The notes beneath the pieces were generated by a model. It did no database searches and was not told where the DNA came from. It saw only the letters and a list, made by a program, of their open reading frames with translations. This document shows, one piece after another, positions 17,420 to 29,914 of a stretch of 64,000 bases of DNA. The stretch is from the NCBI GenBank assembly GCA_033961575.1, contig CM066738.1, positions 68,433,478-68,497,477 of the forward strand, read 5' to 3'. Numbering within the stretch: the first letter of the stretch is position 1; each line of letters starts with the position of its first letter. The translations under genes were made by a program, and so were the position numbers. The DNA comes from Aselliscus stoliczkanus. Taxonomy: Eukaryota; Chordata; Mammalia; Chiroptera; Hipposideridae.

Positions 17420-17590
17420 ATCTGGCTACATAATTTGCAGGGCCCAGTGCAAAAGAAAAAGGCAGAGCCCCTTTATTCAAAAACTATTAAGGCTTTCAAG
17501 ATGGGAACAGCAGAGCATTAAACCAATCATGGGGCCCTTCAAAGCATGGGGTATGTGTCACACATGCATGAAGCTGGCCCTGCCTGAGAG
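17420..17590. repeat. MER5-like hAT transposon fossil
   Basis: The phrases ATTTGCAGGGCCCAGTGCAA, GCCCCTTTATTCAAAAA and GCAGAGCATTAAACCAA resemble the non-autonomous MER5 family as I recall it. Ends are not defined. Confidence 0.5.
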
Positions 17591-17749
17591 ACAGAATAGC
17601 AAGTGCAAGGGTAGGAACAAACTTGACACATTTAGGGAATAGAATAGAGGCCAACGTGGTAGAGTGCAGTGAGAGGAAGGAAAAGTATATTAGGTGAAGA
17701 GGCAGAAAACTACAGATCATTCAGTATGGCAGGGTAAGGAACTAATAAT

Positions 17750-17902
17750 TTTTTTTTTTTTTTTTAGCTGAGCCATCCTGCTATCTGTTGGCAGCTCAGT
17801 GGCTGCTTGGCTTGGGCTGGGAATCCAATTGGCAACCCTGTTACGCAGAGGTTGCACTCTTGAGCAAACTCTTAACCAACTGAGCCACTTGGCTGGCCCT
17901 GG
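17750..17902 (-). mobile_element. Short variant of the three-module SINE family
   Basis: The reverse complement reads GGGCCAGCCAAGTGGCTCAG TTGGTTAAG and later GCTGAGCTGCC...GGATGGCTCAGCTAAAA: the first module plus the start of the second, then poly(A). The same architecture occurs at 29756. Confidence 0.85.
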
Positions 17903-17904
17903 AA

Positions 17905-19800
17905 CTAATCATTTTTTAAAAAGCGAGATGGAATAATTGTGGAGGATATTACAAAGGGCAAGGATATGACCTGATTGGCTTTGAAAGACCACTGTGACTG
18001 CTATGTGAAAAATGGATCATAGGACAGTAAGGTAGGAGGGACCCAATTAGAAAGCTTTTTTCATCACCAGGACAGAGACAATGGTGGACCATTGTGCAGA
18101 GTGAGAATTGGTCAGATTTGGGGTTTCTTTTGGTGGCAAGATTGGATTCTGAAGTAAGGGAGAGAGCAGAATCAAGGATGACTGCTGGGTTTTTGCTTGA
18201 GCTACGGGTAGATTGTGGTGCCATTTTCCAGGATGAAATAGGCTGGGGCATGATGCCCTCACTTCCATCCCATGGACTCCCCACCCAGTGCAGCCTGGAT
18301 TTCACTCTCATTTCCTTCCAATGGGAATTCTTGTTGCTAAAGGCATCAAAGAGTTACTGATGACCAAATCCACTGCTTACTTTTTATCCCCTCTCTTATT
18401 TATCTTCCATGTGGCATTTGACCAGCAACTGTGTTTAAAGCATCTAGTTTTTTGGTATTGATTAGGCTATTCTCTCAGGGTTCTCTTTCTATCTTTCAGA
18501 CTGCTCCTTTTATTTGTAGCAGATCAAGATTGTCTTCCCTTTCCTCTTTTAATTCCACCTCTTTCTCACTGGGGTTCTTCATCTTCTAAATCTCCTTTGT
18601 CTTATCCCCAACTCCCCTGCAGGAAGAGGGTCTTTTAGACAATAATGAACCATGATTATGCAATGAGAGACAGTCTATACTGATAAAAGGAGGTTTATCT
18701 TCTAGGTGCTCCACTCTGAAGGGGGTGATGATGAAGGCAGGTGGGCGTAGATCACTGAGGTGAGCTGAGCCAGAATCCCAGAGAAATAAAGAAGAGGAAA
18801 GTGTGAGGGAGATCAAGGAGGAAGGGGACAGGAGCATGTGATGTGGACTCAGCACTGACAGAAAGGTGAGCCTGGGCTGAGGTAAGACTGGGCTGAGCCT
18901 GTTTGCTCACCCAACCCAGTGTAGGCCCTGATGGCCAGGTCACATATTCATCTCTTTAACAGTATTTGCTGAAGGCCTGCTATGTGCCAGCCACTTACCA
19001 GATACTAGACACCTGCTCAGTCCTTGTCCCGACCCCATTTCCCTGGCCCCATCCTCAGATGTTTATATTCCCCAGGGTTTTGTTCTCAGGGACAATGCCA
19101 AGGCAGCCTCCTTGGCTGATGTGACCTAGAACCACAGACATGCATAGCCAGACTTCTACTGACTGGCTCTCTGACCACATGGCCCATAGGGGTTTCAAGT
19201 TCAACAGTTCCCAATCCAGCTTTTTCTCCTCAAGCTCACCCTGTCATGGTCTCCCTGTCACAATATCCAGATATTTGGGAATCATCCCAGACTTTGCTCT
19301 CTCTTTCAATCCAGTGGCCAACCCAAGCAGACTGCTGGATGATGTATTGTATCTGGGCCCATGGAGTGTAGAGGCCCATGAACGTTAATGGCTTTAGAAG
19401 TGCTGAGCTTTGTTATTCAGTAAGCTGAAGCATGTGGAAATCAGTAGACCATAAGATCAAACAAGTAAAATGATGCATAATTAAAAATCAAGTTTGCCTT
19501 TAAATTCTAGCTACATTAATATGACCCTGCAAATGTGTTTAATTTGGCTCTCCATCTCCATGGCAACAGGATGGAGAAAGTACCATAAGTATTTGATGAT
19601 AATTGTAGCCTATTCCAATGACCTATGGAGGAATAAGTCATTCCATCAGTTGTACATTAATATTTCATTCAATAATTTTTCGTGGAAATGAACAATAATG
19701 TTAGGGTGTATACTACATTTAATTTAATATTTGTAGAAGGATAGGCAGGAAGGCAAACAAGCTGTTTACTCTCTTTGATCCATTTTTATTTACTTTGACA
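17905..19800. other. Gene-free stretch
   Basis: No coding family, SINE or LINE is recognised, apart from a possible MIR/L2-like phrase near 18955-19020 (TATTTGCTGAAGGCCTGCTA TGTGCCAG). Confidence 0.4.
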
Positions 19801-19820
19801 CAATTTTTAAAAATACATTT

Positions 19821-19928
19821 TATTTTATTTTTTTTGAGGGCAGTGTCACTGGCCCACATATGTGGGACCGAATCGGGGCCGCTGGCTTTCCAAGCCAGAG
19901 CTTAACCACCGCGCCACTCGGCTGGCCC
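19821..19928 (-). mobile_element. Short-type tRNA SINE with target-site duplication
   Basis: Head-only SINE on the minus strand, flanked by a perfect 12-base duplication AAAAATACATTT (19809-19820 and 19929-19940). Confidence 0.94.
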
Positions 19929-21182
19929 AAAAATACATTTCTTGATATCATATACGACTTAGATGACAACAACACAACCAGAGAAGAATCCACTGTATTA
20001 ATCCACTGGTTAATTCTGGTCATCTTTCTTTGCTGAGTTCAGTCTCATAGCTCCAAAGGCAACATGAACCTGAAAATAAAAGTATCGATATGAGGCTATC
20101 AGAAAAAGATACAAAGCACGAGAACCACAAAATATTTCTATTAATGATGCTTGTCTACCAGTTGTACAACATCATCTCCAGATCGTGGCACCCATGAGGC
20201 AATGTATAATAGCTTGTTAATGTATAATAACTGTCTAGAGTCTAGCAAGCCAGGTCGATGTTTGAGGCATGAAGTAATTCAGGCACTATATTTAATGATA
20301 CAGATGAGGTCAACTGTCATAGTTTGCCTGGGACTGTTATGGGTTTAGAACTGAAAGCCTCTCAGCCTGAGAAACATTCAATCCCAGGTAAACTGGGACA
20401 GTTGGTTACCCTACAATTAGGGTCATTTTAAAAATATTGATTTTCATTCCTCATGATACAGTTTCATTAAGAGGTATTATTCAAAGATGAATAAGCTATT
20501 ATAACTCTTTGGCAGTTGTCTTGAGTTTCGTAAAACTTAGAATGTTATTTAACTGGCATCTGGTAACTTCACTGATTAAACAATTAAGAAGGCCTAAGAA
20601 AAATCCTTCACTGTCAGTATTATCTTACCCCCAATCCTTATAAAATGACTTGATCTGATGAATTCCTCAGGTGTAAAATCAAAATGTACTCTAGCATATT
20701 TACAGAAATAAACTTTTCTTTCCAATGATTTTGTCAGATTTCTAGATATAGTTCCAAGCCATTTTCCAAGCTCCTCTTCTGTAAACTGCACATCCCTTTT
20801 TCTAATATTCTACAAGAGGAAATACACATACAACTATTGTACCAGTGGCCATTTTTAATCTTTGTACAGTAGTTTCCCTTTATCTATAATTGTTTTCCAT
20901 AGGTTTAATTACCTGCCATCAACCACAGTCCAAAAATATTAGATAGAAAATTCCAGAAATAAACATAAGTTTTAACTTGCATGCCATTTTGAGTAGTGTG
21001 ATGAAATCTTGTAATGTCCTGTTCTGTCATTCTGTCCAGGATGTGAATTATCCCTTTGTCCACCATGTCCATTCTGTAGACACTCCCTGCCCATCTGTCA
21101 TGTAGTAGCTGTCATCTTGGTTATCAGATCGATTGTTGGTATTGCAGTGTTTGTGTTCAAGTAATCCTTATTTTACGTAATA

Positions 21183-21506
21183 ATGACCCCGAAGTGCAAG
21201 AGTGGTGATGCTGGCAATTCAGATATGCCAAAGAGAAGCCGTAAAGTGCTTCTTTTAAGTGAAAAGATGAACGTTCTCGACTTAACAAGGAAAGAAAAAT
21301 ATTATGTTGAGGTTGCTATCAGACCTATGGTAAGAACGAATGTTCTTCATGAATTTGTGAAGAAGGAAGAAGAAATTCGTACTAGTTTTACTGTTACATC
21401 TCAGACTGCAAAAGTTATGGTCATAATGCATATTAAGTGCTTAGTTAAGATGGAAAAGGCATTAACTTTGTGGGTGGAAGACATGAACAGAAAACATTCT
21501 GATTAA
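21183..21506 (+). pseudogene. Tigger transposase N-terminal remnant
   Basis: A 107-codon open stretch starts MTPKCKSGDAGNSDMPKRSR and contains the CENP-B/pogo-type helix-turn-helix region (SEKMNVLDLTRKEKYYVEVA). It ends at a stop where the transposase should continue. Following DNA (to ~21960) is still recognisable transposase but broken by stops and frameshifts. The catalytic domain is not intact. Confidence 0.85.
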
Positions 21507-22055
21507 TGGCAATGAGTTGCGCCAGAAAGAACTGAGCCTATACAGAGATTTGAGTAAGGGATCCCCTGAAAAGAGTAACACCAAGCCATTAACTGCAAGT
21601 AAGGGATTGTTACACAGATTCAGGAATAGATTTGCACCAAAAAATACAGAAATTACTGGAGAGACTGTGTCGTCACATTTTCAGCAGAGTTGAAGAAGTT
21701 GATTAAGGAGAAAGGATACCATCCAAAGTAAGTCGTCAGTTGCCATGAAACCAGGCTTTTTTGGAAGAAGATGCCCAATAGAACTTAAATTCATGAAAAA
21801 GCAAAGGAGGCTCCAGGGCATAAAACATGGAAGGACAGATTAACTCTGGTAGTATGTGGCAAAGCTGCAGGGCATATGATAAAGCTAAGTTTGGTGTACA
21901 AAATAAAGAACCCAAACACTCTCAAAATAAAAACAAAAATTATCGCCTGGGTTCTGGCAACATAATCAGAAAACATGGGTGACAGCTGTCTTTTCTACAG
22001 AATGATTCCACCAATGCATCACAAGAGGAAGGGTAAGTACAATACAATAAGATAT

Positions 22056-22057
<2 letters not shown>

Positions 22058-22112
<55 letters not shown>
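22058..22112. repeat. (GA)n microsatellite
   Basis: About 55 bases of GA with a few interruptions, inside the Tigger element. Confidence 0.97.
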
Positions 22113-22386
22113 CCACATTCACATAACTTTTATTACAGTGTATTATTATAATTATTCTACTTTGTCAGTTATTGTTAACCTCTTACTGTACTGCCTTTAT
22201 AAATTAAACTTTATCATAGGTATGTATATACAGGAAAAACCATAGTATATACAGGCTTCAGGTATCTCCTGGGGGTCTTGGAATGTATCCCCCATGGATA
22301 AGGGGAGGCTATTGTATATGCTAAGTGAGAAAATGGTTGAGAACAGTTTAAGACCTTTTGCAGTAAATCTTTATCCTCAAACTTTT

Positions 22387-22500
22387 TTTTTTTTTTTTTT
22401 TTTTTTGAGGGCAATGTCACTGGCCCTCATATGTGGGACCGAACCGGGGCCGCTGGCTTCCCAGGCCAGCGCTTAACCACCGCGCCACTCGGCCGGCCCC
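22387..22500 (-). mobile_element. Short-type tRNA SINE with target-site duplication
   Basis: Head-only SINE on the minus strand with a long T run at the left, flanked by the 15-base duplication TATCCTCAAACTTTT (22372-22386 and 22501-22515). The copy is very close to consensus and so probably young. Confidence 0.95.
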
Positions 22501-22856
22501 TATCCTCAAACTTTTGGCTGAGCTATAGAAACTCAATAAGCAATAAAACTGCCTGGTTCTTGAACCAGGTAAACTCTTTTTTTTTTTTTTTTTTTTTTTT
22601 AGTGAGAAGCATCATATAGGTATTGATTTGTGTGTCCTTTATATAAATACAGTAAACAGCCAGTATATATTATTTACAATTTATGAGAGATTTTAGAAAA
22701 TAATGGCAAATGTATTGCTTTGAATCTCTAGGAAAGGCTAATGCTACAGAAGCAAATTAAAAAACAACCCAATTGCTGAGTATAGTAACAACATGCAAGT
22801 GATAACAGGCCAAACAACAGTTTGCATATAAAAGGAATGGATAAACAAGTCACCAA

Positions 22857-23280
22857 TGGGCCGGCCGTGTGGCGCATTGGTTAAGCGCTGGTTTTGGGAT
22901 GCCAGCGGCCCCGGTTCGGATCCCACATGAGGGCCAGTGACACTGCCCTCTACAGCTAACAACAGCTCCACCTGGAGCTGGGCTGTGCGAGCCCCGGTGA
23001 TGGTGTAGGCTGCAGCCCCTGCTGCAGTGGGCTGCCATAGGCTACAGTAAGTGGCCCTCAGCCAGCGTGAGCGGCTGGCAGCCAAGCGTGAGCTGCCAAT
23101 AGCTGCGGTGAGCGACATCCAGAGGCCAGCGACCGATCTGCCTCATCAGGGAAGAGCGCAATGACGATACCAACAGTGAAGCAACATCCTCCGCAACTAA
23201 ACTGAAGAACAAGAAGACAGCAACTTGTCTGTTCCCCTTCCCCGATTCCCCAACGCTGTTCCCCTCCACCAAATCCCCAA

Positions 23281-23311
<31 letters not shown>

Positions 23312-23350
23312 AAAAAATCTTTAAAAAAAACAAAAACAAAAAAAAAAAAC
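22857..23350 (+). mobile_element. Long-type tRNA SINE, near consensus
   Basis: Complete long-type SINE: head with GGTTCGGATCC, body, C-rich tail and an A-rich end expanded into TAAA repeats (23281-23312). Flanked by ACAAGTCACCAA (22845-22856 and 23351-23362). Confidence 0.95.
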
Positions 23351-23424
23351 ACAAGTCACCAAAATTAAGATTTGCCTATGTGATATGATCTTAAGGGAAA
23401 CAGTTTAATTAATACTCATGAATA

Positions 23425-23750
23425 AAATAATTATTTCTTTAATTTTTATTTTTCAATTACCATTGACATACAATATTATATTAGTTTCAAGTGTGCAACA
23501 TAATGATTAGACATTTATGTAACTTACGAAGTGATCATCCAGGTAAGTCTAGCACCCATCTGACACCATATATTGTTATTACAATATTATTGACTGTGTT
23601 CCCTATGCTGTACTTTACATCTCTGTAACTGTTTTTGTAACTGGCTATTTGTGTACCTTAATCCCTTCCCCTTTTTCACCCTTGTCCCGAAACCCCCTTC
23701 CATTTGGCAACCATCAATTTGTTCTTCGTATCTATGAGAAATCATTAACT
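23425..23750 (-). mobile_element. Old L1 3' end, antisense
   Basis: The text CATTGACATACAATATTATATTAG, TTCAAGTGTGCAACATAATGA and CCTTGTCCCGAAACCCCCTTCC is characteristic of the antisense 3'UTR/ORF2 end of older mammalian L1 subfamilies. Confidence 0.8.
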
Positions 23751-23914
23751 TCAATGATTATGTTAGTCACTGACATTTTTGGTGTTAAGTATAAATCATT
23801 TAAATAATTGGAAAAATCAACTATTTTTAAAGTTTTAAAAATTTTACCTAAGCATCAAATCACAATCACTTTCTCTACATTCACCATTTGTAGAGAAAAC
23901 TACAATGAGGGCTA

Positions 23915-24080
23915 CCTTTATTGAGCATCTTACACTGTGTCAGGCACCCCGTTAGACATTTTATATAGCATTGAATCCTTTCAACCCTGCAATGTGAGTA
24001 TTACCAACTCTATTTTACAGATAAATAAAACGAGGGTCAGAGAAGCTAAGTAATTTGCCCAGTATCACAAAACTGTTAAG
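23915..24080 (-). repeat. MIR element
   Basis: Reads TTATTGAGCATCTTACACTG, ACAGATAAATAAAACGAGGG and CTAAGTAATTTGCCCAG, the antisense core of MIR. Confidence 0.85.
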
Positions 24081-24385
24081 GTAATTACCTTAAAAACAAA
24101 AACAAAATCACTTAAAGACATGTAAAAATAGCACTCTGGTAACTCTATTATTTTGCTTCTCTCTACATAAATTTGTTGTGTTTGGCTAATTAAGGTGAAG
24201 TTAAGTAAGAAACCTTATATAGCGTTATAAAATCTCTAATGATGCTTTCTGTGTACTGTAGAGGTATTTGTACCTTTAGTGCTTACTGAATGGTACTTGC
24301 TAATGTTGTACTCATTTTGCTAATTTGGTCATATATTTCAATTTCTGAAAAAGTTGCCAAAAGCTATGAAAAGGACACAGCGGGT

Positions 24386-24510
24386 ATTTTATTTATTTAT
24401 TCATTTATTTATTTATTTACTTACTTACTTATTTATTTTTTAGCTGAGCCATTCCTGCCACCTGTTGGCAGCTCAGCAGCAGCTCAGCTAGAGCTGGGCA
24501 TCAAACACAA
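24386..24510 (-). mobile_element. (TTTA)n tract and short three-module-type SINE fragment
   Basis: A TTTA/TTAC microsatellite (24386-24438) is the expanded A tail of a truncated minus-strand SINE. That SINE continues as AGCTGAGCCATTCCTGCCAC and TGTTGGCAGCTCAGC to about 24510. Confidence 0.75.
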
Positions 24511-25368
24511 TGCGCATATTTTTAAAGTTTAGTAAATCAAAACAACATGCGCACATGCTAAAGATTAATTTGAGATTATTTACATATATGGCATCCTAAA
24601 AAAAAAGAGAGATGCTTTTTTTTAAAGTGAAGAAAAAGGAATGCAACCTATTTCTTTGCAAGGGCATATGAGTGGATCTCATATCCTCACACATGGCTTT
24701 GTTTTCAAATTCTTGAAAGTGCAGAAATTCTTTTAATTTAAAGGTGAGTCCATGGAAAATCTGGAACAGCTGTAGAAAACCATAGAGGAACAGTGCCACA
24801 GCCACTTTTTTAGTTTGAGACACCATCCCACGGAGATCTGACCCTCTGCTCACCACTGCTCTAAATTATCAAAGAGAGGCACCTCTGTCCCAGTTGCTGC
24901 AAATGATAAGCTTCCATGGAATTAATTGTCTCATTAGCTGATCCTGCCTAAAAAAAATGGCAACTCTTTGAACTCAAGAAAGACTCTAGGCTGTCCAAGA
25001 AAGAATGCTCAGAAAGGGTCTAAATTCAGCTCACTTGATAGTAAGACTTGGGAAACACGCTATCTGAAGGTCCTGGCAAGACATATCGCCATGACTTTCT
25101 TCAAGGTCATGCAAAGTTTAAGTGATTTTTACTATCCCACATTCCAACATGTCCTTCTTTATCGATTCATTTCCCTTGGTAGTTCATCATTCTATATTTA
25201 TGGCATTTTTATTAGGTAACAACGTCTCATCTTTCTCAGTAATTGTGCTGCTGCATATTTTTGGAAACTTCCACTGGTCGCTGTCAGGGACTGAGGGGCT
25301 TCATCAAAGTTGAGGAAGGAGTTTGAAAATCCTGCATTCAAATGAGACAGGTAAAAAATTGCGTTATT

Positions 25369-25485
25369 GGGCTGGCTGAGTGGCGGCGCGGTGGTTAAGC
25401 GCTGGCTTGGGAAGCCAGCGGCCCTGGTTCCGGTCCCACATATAAGGGCCAGTGACACTGCCCTCAGGAAAAGAAAAAAAAAAAA
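25369..25485 (+). mobile_element. Short-type tRNA SINE with target-site duplication
   Basis: Head-only SINE with a CGGCG insertion in the box A region, poly(A), and flanking AAATTGCGTTATT / AAATTGCATTATT. Confidence 0.92.
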
Positions 25486-25499
25486 AATTGCATTATTTG

Positions 25500-26985
25500 G
25501 ATTTCTGTTTTCAATGTCCAGAGACAAATTCCAGGGGGAGTAAAACAGATAACAGAGAATTGTGTTGTCCACTGGTAAGACCTGTGCATTGAAATTAGAC
25601 TAAGCTAGAGTAATCAGCTTAATCTAACCATAAATAGTGTATGCAGCTCTTTGTTTCATTAACAACAGTTTGCTAGGGCCCATCATGATCATGGATTCAA
25701 ATCAATGGGCTCCTCCATGGTTCCCTCCAATGCTGAACTTAGCATGTTGGGCCATGAACTGCCCAAGCATTAATACATGTGATTCTTTATCTGCCTGTTT
25801 TTTTCGTTTGTTTGTTTTGGCTTTTTTGCCAGTACTTTTGTAGGAATGGGTTGTCTTCTTGCATCTACCCCCTCCTCCTGGCTCTTTTGAAAAAGAGAAG
25901 AAATGGATTGGAAAAGATATGGAGGTCTCCTGAGTTTTGGTGGCAGCCTCTGAAGTAGTCACCAGTGTTTCCACGCTCCTGGACAAGAACAGAGAGTTCA
26001 CTCTGCCTGTCTTGGGAGTGGCTTTTTCTGGCTCTCTGGAGAAGTGGGCAGGACAGTCAGATAAGAAATGTCTTCAATCTAAAGGATGTTGTCCCTTATC
26101 TGCCACTCATATGCGCCCAAATGCTGCCCTCTGGAGGCACCTAGGCCACTAGCTGGAAGTCAGGCCTGATAGCACAATTAGTCCCCACCTATGATGGGAA
26201 ACCTGACAGGCTTTCTGGGGCATGTAGAGAACCAGAGTGTCCAGGTCTGAAGAAGCAGTCATCTTCAGCTTCAGCTAAAAGTTGATTATTGTCAGAAAGG
26301 AATGTGGGCCTACTGTGGAAAGAACATCCAGTTTTCAAAACAACAGCTACAAATACTGATTCTTGTGTGAAATTCCTGACTTTTCAAATCTGGCAACCTA
26401 GCTTAGTTAAAAAAGAAAAACAAACAAAAACATTGTGATGGCAGACCATGGGTAATATAGACAATGCCCTGTGCAAATTGGAAATAAGCATCCCTCTTCG
26501 CAGATAAAGCAGGGAGAAAATGCCAAGTAAAACATACCTCTGAGCAATTACTCCCTGTGCTGGGCATTGGGCTTAATGAATGAATCCTGTCTGGATTTCA
26601 TCCTCTACTTGCTCTCTGGGCGGGGAGCTGTGTGGAGGGGACACCCGCACAGCTGCAGGCAGCCCTCACGTAACCACCAAGTGAGTTATGTAGCTGCCAA
26701 CATACAAGCCAGATTCTGCTCCTGGGCCTCAGATATACAAACTCTGGATGATGGAACTACAGAGCAGAAAAGCCAATGGAAATTGCAAGTCTACCCTTAT
26801 TAAGGGGCCATAACATTTAAAAATATTCCCACCCATACCTCCCCAAACCTCCTCTCAGTAGTGCTGGATGGTGAATATTGGATCAGCAGGCAAGTTTATT
26901 TTAGACAGTATTTTTCTGAGGTTATTTCACTTTATATGTGAGAAGGATGTACTTATTTATCACTTTATCTTTTTTGGTATGCTTC
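25500..26985. other. Gene-free stretch
   Basis: Nothing recognisable as a gene or assignable repeat. Short open frames lack domains and are not supported. Confidence 0.4.
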
Positions 26986-26989
26986 ATTT

Positions 26990-27200
26990 ATTGTTTTTTC
27001 AATAGCTTACCATTATTGGTCTACTATGTGTCAGACCACTTTATATAAATTATTTCTAATTCTGACAACATACAGACAAGGTAACATAATTCCTCTCATT
27101 TCACAGATAAAGATTCTAAGTCTCGGAGAAGTAATTTTCCCCCAAATTTCTTATAGGTAATGGCTCTATGCTGACCTTCAAACCTAGGTCTGTCTCCCAA
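26990..27200 (-). repeat. MIR element
   Basis: Contains TCTACTATGTGTCAGACCAC, TTATTTCTAATTCTGACAAC and TTTCACAGATAAAGATTCTAAG, the antisense MIR core. Confidence 0.8.
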
Positions 27201-27919
27201 GGAAGCTGTTGCTAGGATATGATAACTCTGTTACTTCTACCTGAGATGGCAAAGGCTTTCTTTTTTTCTCCTTGATGTCACCTATATTATGAACTTAATG
27301 CATGGAAATATCCTTTTTGGTGTCTTTTCCTTCCCCCTTTTTATTTCTTAAATGCAAGAACAGTTCTTTTACAAACAAAGGATGCATCAGTGCAGTGTAT
27401 AACTTTGAAAATAACATCACCAGATGTATACATCTCAATGAGTGTTGTTTCTTCAAAACACTTGCCTTGTTGATTAGAGATTTATTCCAACAATGCTGTT
27501 GTCAGTCACTACCTTTCCAGTGTTTCTCCTTTGGAAGCAATTTCAAAACCAATTTACAAACTATTCAAAGAAATTAGGCTCATCATTTCAGTGGCATTTA
27601 TTGTTTTAAAACTCAAGTGATAACATCCAGCTCTCTGGCCATTCTGTTTATCAGATTTGAGTACAAATAACGTGAGGCTATTTTCCAAAAATTAAGCCCA
27701 GTCTCAATGGAGTTAGATTTGCCTCTTGAGAATGTTCAGAGAAGTATGCTGGAGGTTTTTAGATTGTCTACAAAACAGGAGTTCTAAAAATTCTGAGCTC
27801 AGCAGCACCATTGGTTAAATATGTGACCTTTGAAGGGGACACATGTATTAGACTGAACCATTCTTGACAACTTAGTTGATTAAACTAAACAGAGTTAGGG
27901 TGGTACATAGTGTGTAAGT

Positions 27920-28485
27920 TTTGAGTCTGGACTCAAGAGCCAGATAGATTGGGTCCAAATCTTCCCTTTACCACTTACTAGCTATACAACTATGCACAAG
28001 TTACTTATTCTCACCATAACTCAATTTCCTCTTTTATAATGGAGATAATAATTGAATATGTAATCCATCTGTAGTCATTTTACATTACCTCAGGATTCTT
28101 GTGCTAGTAATTCCTCTCTAAAGTTGAGCTAATTTACAGTACTTCCTTCTGGAAGAATTTGGTTCAGACCTCAGGGCTGTGAACTTTTATTTAGGAACAA
28201 GTCTAAATGGGCATGATTGGTTTTCTTAAATGGATGTCGCTTTCGGGGGAGAAAAACATAAGAAAATGAATGGTAAAAGTGGATGAACACTACGCAAGTT
28301 GTGAATTTGTTTTCCTGAAAGAAAAAGAAATGGCATCTGTGAATGTTTCTCTTAAAGTGCACAAGTTACTTATTCTCACCATAACTCAGTTTCCTCTTTT
28401 ATAATGGAGATAATAATTGAATATGTAGAAGCTCCTAGAACAGTGAGTAGTATGGAATAAGTATTATTTAAGTGTTGGCTATTGT
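27920..28485 (+). repeat. MIR element split by a 295-base insertion with 70-base direct repeat
   Basis: MIR starts near 27920 (GAGCCAGATAGATTGGGTCC, CCACTTACTAGCTATACAAC) and reaches GGAGATAATAATTGAATATGTA at 28062. It then breaks into 295 bases of unrelated sequence. A 70-base copy of 27993-28062 then reappears at 28358-28427 with one mismatch, and the MIR continues (GAAGCTCCTAGAACAGTGAG). Confidence 0.88.
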
Positions 28486-28499
28486 TAAAATCACACATA

Positions 28500-29285
28500 T
28501 CACTTTATAACATCACCTTGAATTATAAAAATAGTAGGCAAGATCAATAACAAGGCAGACTTATTTTCTGTAAGTGGTCACAATCAACTGTAGTTATAAA
28601 ATGTTCTTATATAGAACAAGTAATTTTGTTTGGTTGTTAAAAATGAAATCTGTGGGTCTAAAGGTTTTCTATCTAAACACATTCCATTTTATTTTTTTAT
28701 CCAAAAACCCATATGAAAATGGAGATGCCTGGTATGGCATCCCAACATCAGTAGCCTGAAATACCTGTGGCATCTTGGCAAAATATTCATCCAATCCATA
28801 CCTCTGTGCCTTTATGAAAGAAACATAATCGTTAGGCAGTGCAGCCTATCTTTGGGCAGGTGGGGTTGTTGAAAAGTATTTTTCAGACTAAACTGAAATC
28901 TCTTTCCCTTATTCTCTCTCACTGAAACCCCTTGAAGCCCTATGGAACAAGTCGTATTTTTTTGGAGGTCATATGACTCCAGAGTATTTTGTTTTTAGGA
29001 GAAACAGCCGTAGTTCTTTTAAACCATTTCTCTTAGGATGTGGGTTTGTATCTCCTCATTCTATTTATCTCACTGCTCTCATCTGACCTCACTGGCTTCA
29101 ATTCCTTTTAATATGTAATACCCAGAAGTGAGCGTAGTCCCCCAGGTCATAAAAATGGGTCTCCCTCATCGTTCAGTGAATTGCACTTTTATAAATGTAG
29201 CCTGGGAGCATATTTATTTTGATTTTTGCACACTTACTAAAGCAAATTGAACACTTACTAAAGTATCAAAAGAAAAGAACTGCTA
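28500..29285. other. Gene-free stretch
   Basis: No gene or assignable repeat was seen. Confidence 0.4.
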
Positions 29286-29755
29286 GTCTTGTTTCCTACA
29301 TACAATGAAGATATTGTTCAGGAATGCAGAGGGAAATGAAGCCACTCTCAGAGGAAAAAAAATAAGAGAATTTGTCACTAGCAGATCTCCACTAAAACAA
29401 TGTCTAGGGAGGTTCTCAAGCAAAGAAGGAATCATAGAACATCAAGAAGAAAGAAAGAATATGGTAAGCAAAAGTATAGGTAAATATAATAAGCTTTCCT
29501 TTTCTTCTTGAGTTTTCTAAATTACTTGGCGGCTAAAGCAAAACCTATAATACTGATCTGATTCTAAGTGTACAAGTATGTAGAAGAAATATTCAAGATA
29601 ATTATATTGTAAATGGAATAAAGTAAAGACACGTAAAGGAATAAAATTTTCTATGCTTCACTTGGACTGGTAAAATGATGACACCAGTGTACTGTGATAA
29701 GTTATGTATACGTAATGTAACACCTACAGCAACCATTGAAAAGCTATACAAAGGG

Positions 29756-29905
29756 CCAGCCGAGTGGCTCAGTTGGTTAAGAGCTCACTCAAGAGTGTGA
29801 GCTGAGCTCTGAGTAACAGCTGTTCAAGGCCAGCCTGAGCTGAGTTGCCGTTGAGCTGCCAACAGGTGGCAGGATGGCTCAGCTAAAAAAAAAAAAAAAA
29901 AAAAA
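29756..29905 (+). mobile_element. Short variant of the three-module SINE family
   Basis: GGGCCAGCCGAGTGGCTCAG, TTGGTTAAGAGC, ..., GGCAGGATGGCTCAGCT then 20+ A. First module plus truncated second module, as at 17750 in reverse. Confidence 0.85.
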
Positions 29906-29914
29906 AGACATATA

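Larger units (their letters stand above)
20877..22314 (+). mobile_element. Tigger (pogo-group) DNA transposon, internally deleted
   Basis: The element begins CAGTAGTTTCCCTTTATC and ends GATAAGGGGAGGCTATTG, degenerate terminal inverted repeats, with TA on each side (20875-20876 and 22315-22316) as expected for the Tc1/mariner superfamily. The left part matches Tigger1-type transposase DNA. At about 1.4 kb it is shorter than the ~2.4 kb I recall for full Tigger1, and the right part holds a GA microsatellite. Confidence 0.88.

Noticed and set aside
21183..21506. Domesticated transposase gene
   Set aside because: The frame ends before the catalytic domain, adjoining transposase DNA is broken, and the transposon ends are still present.
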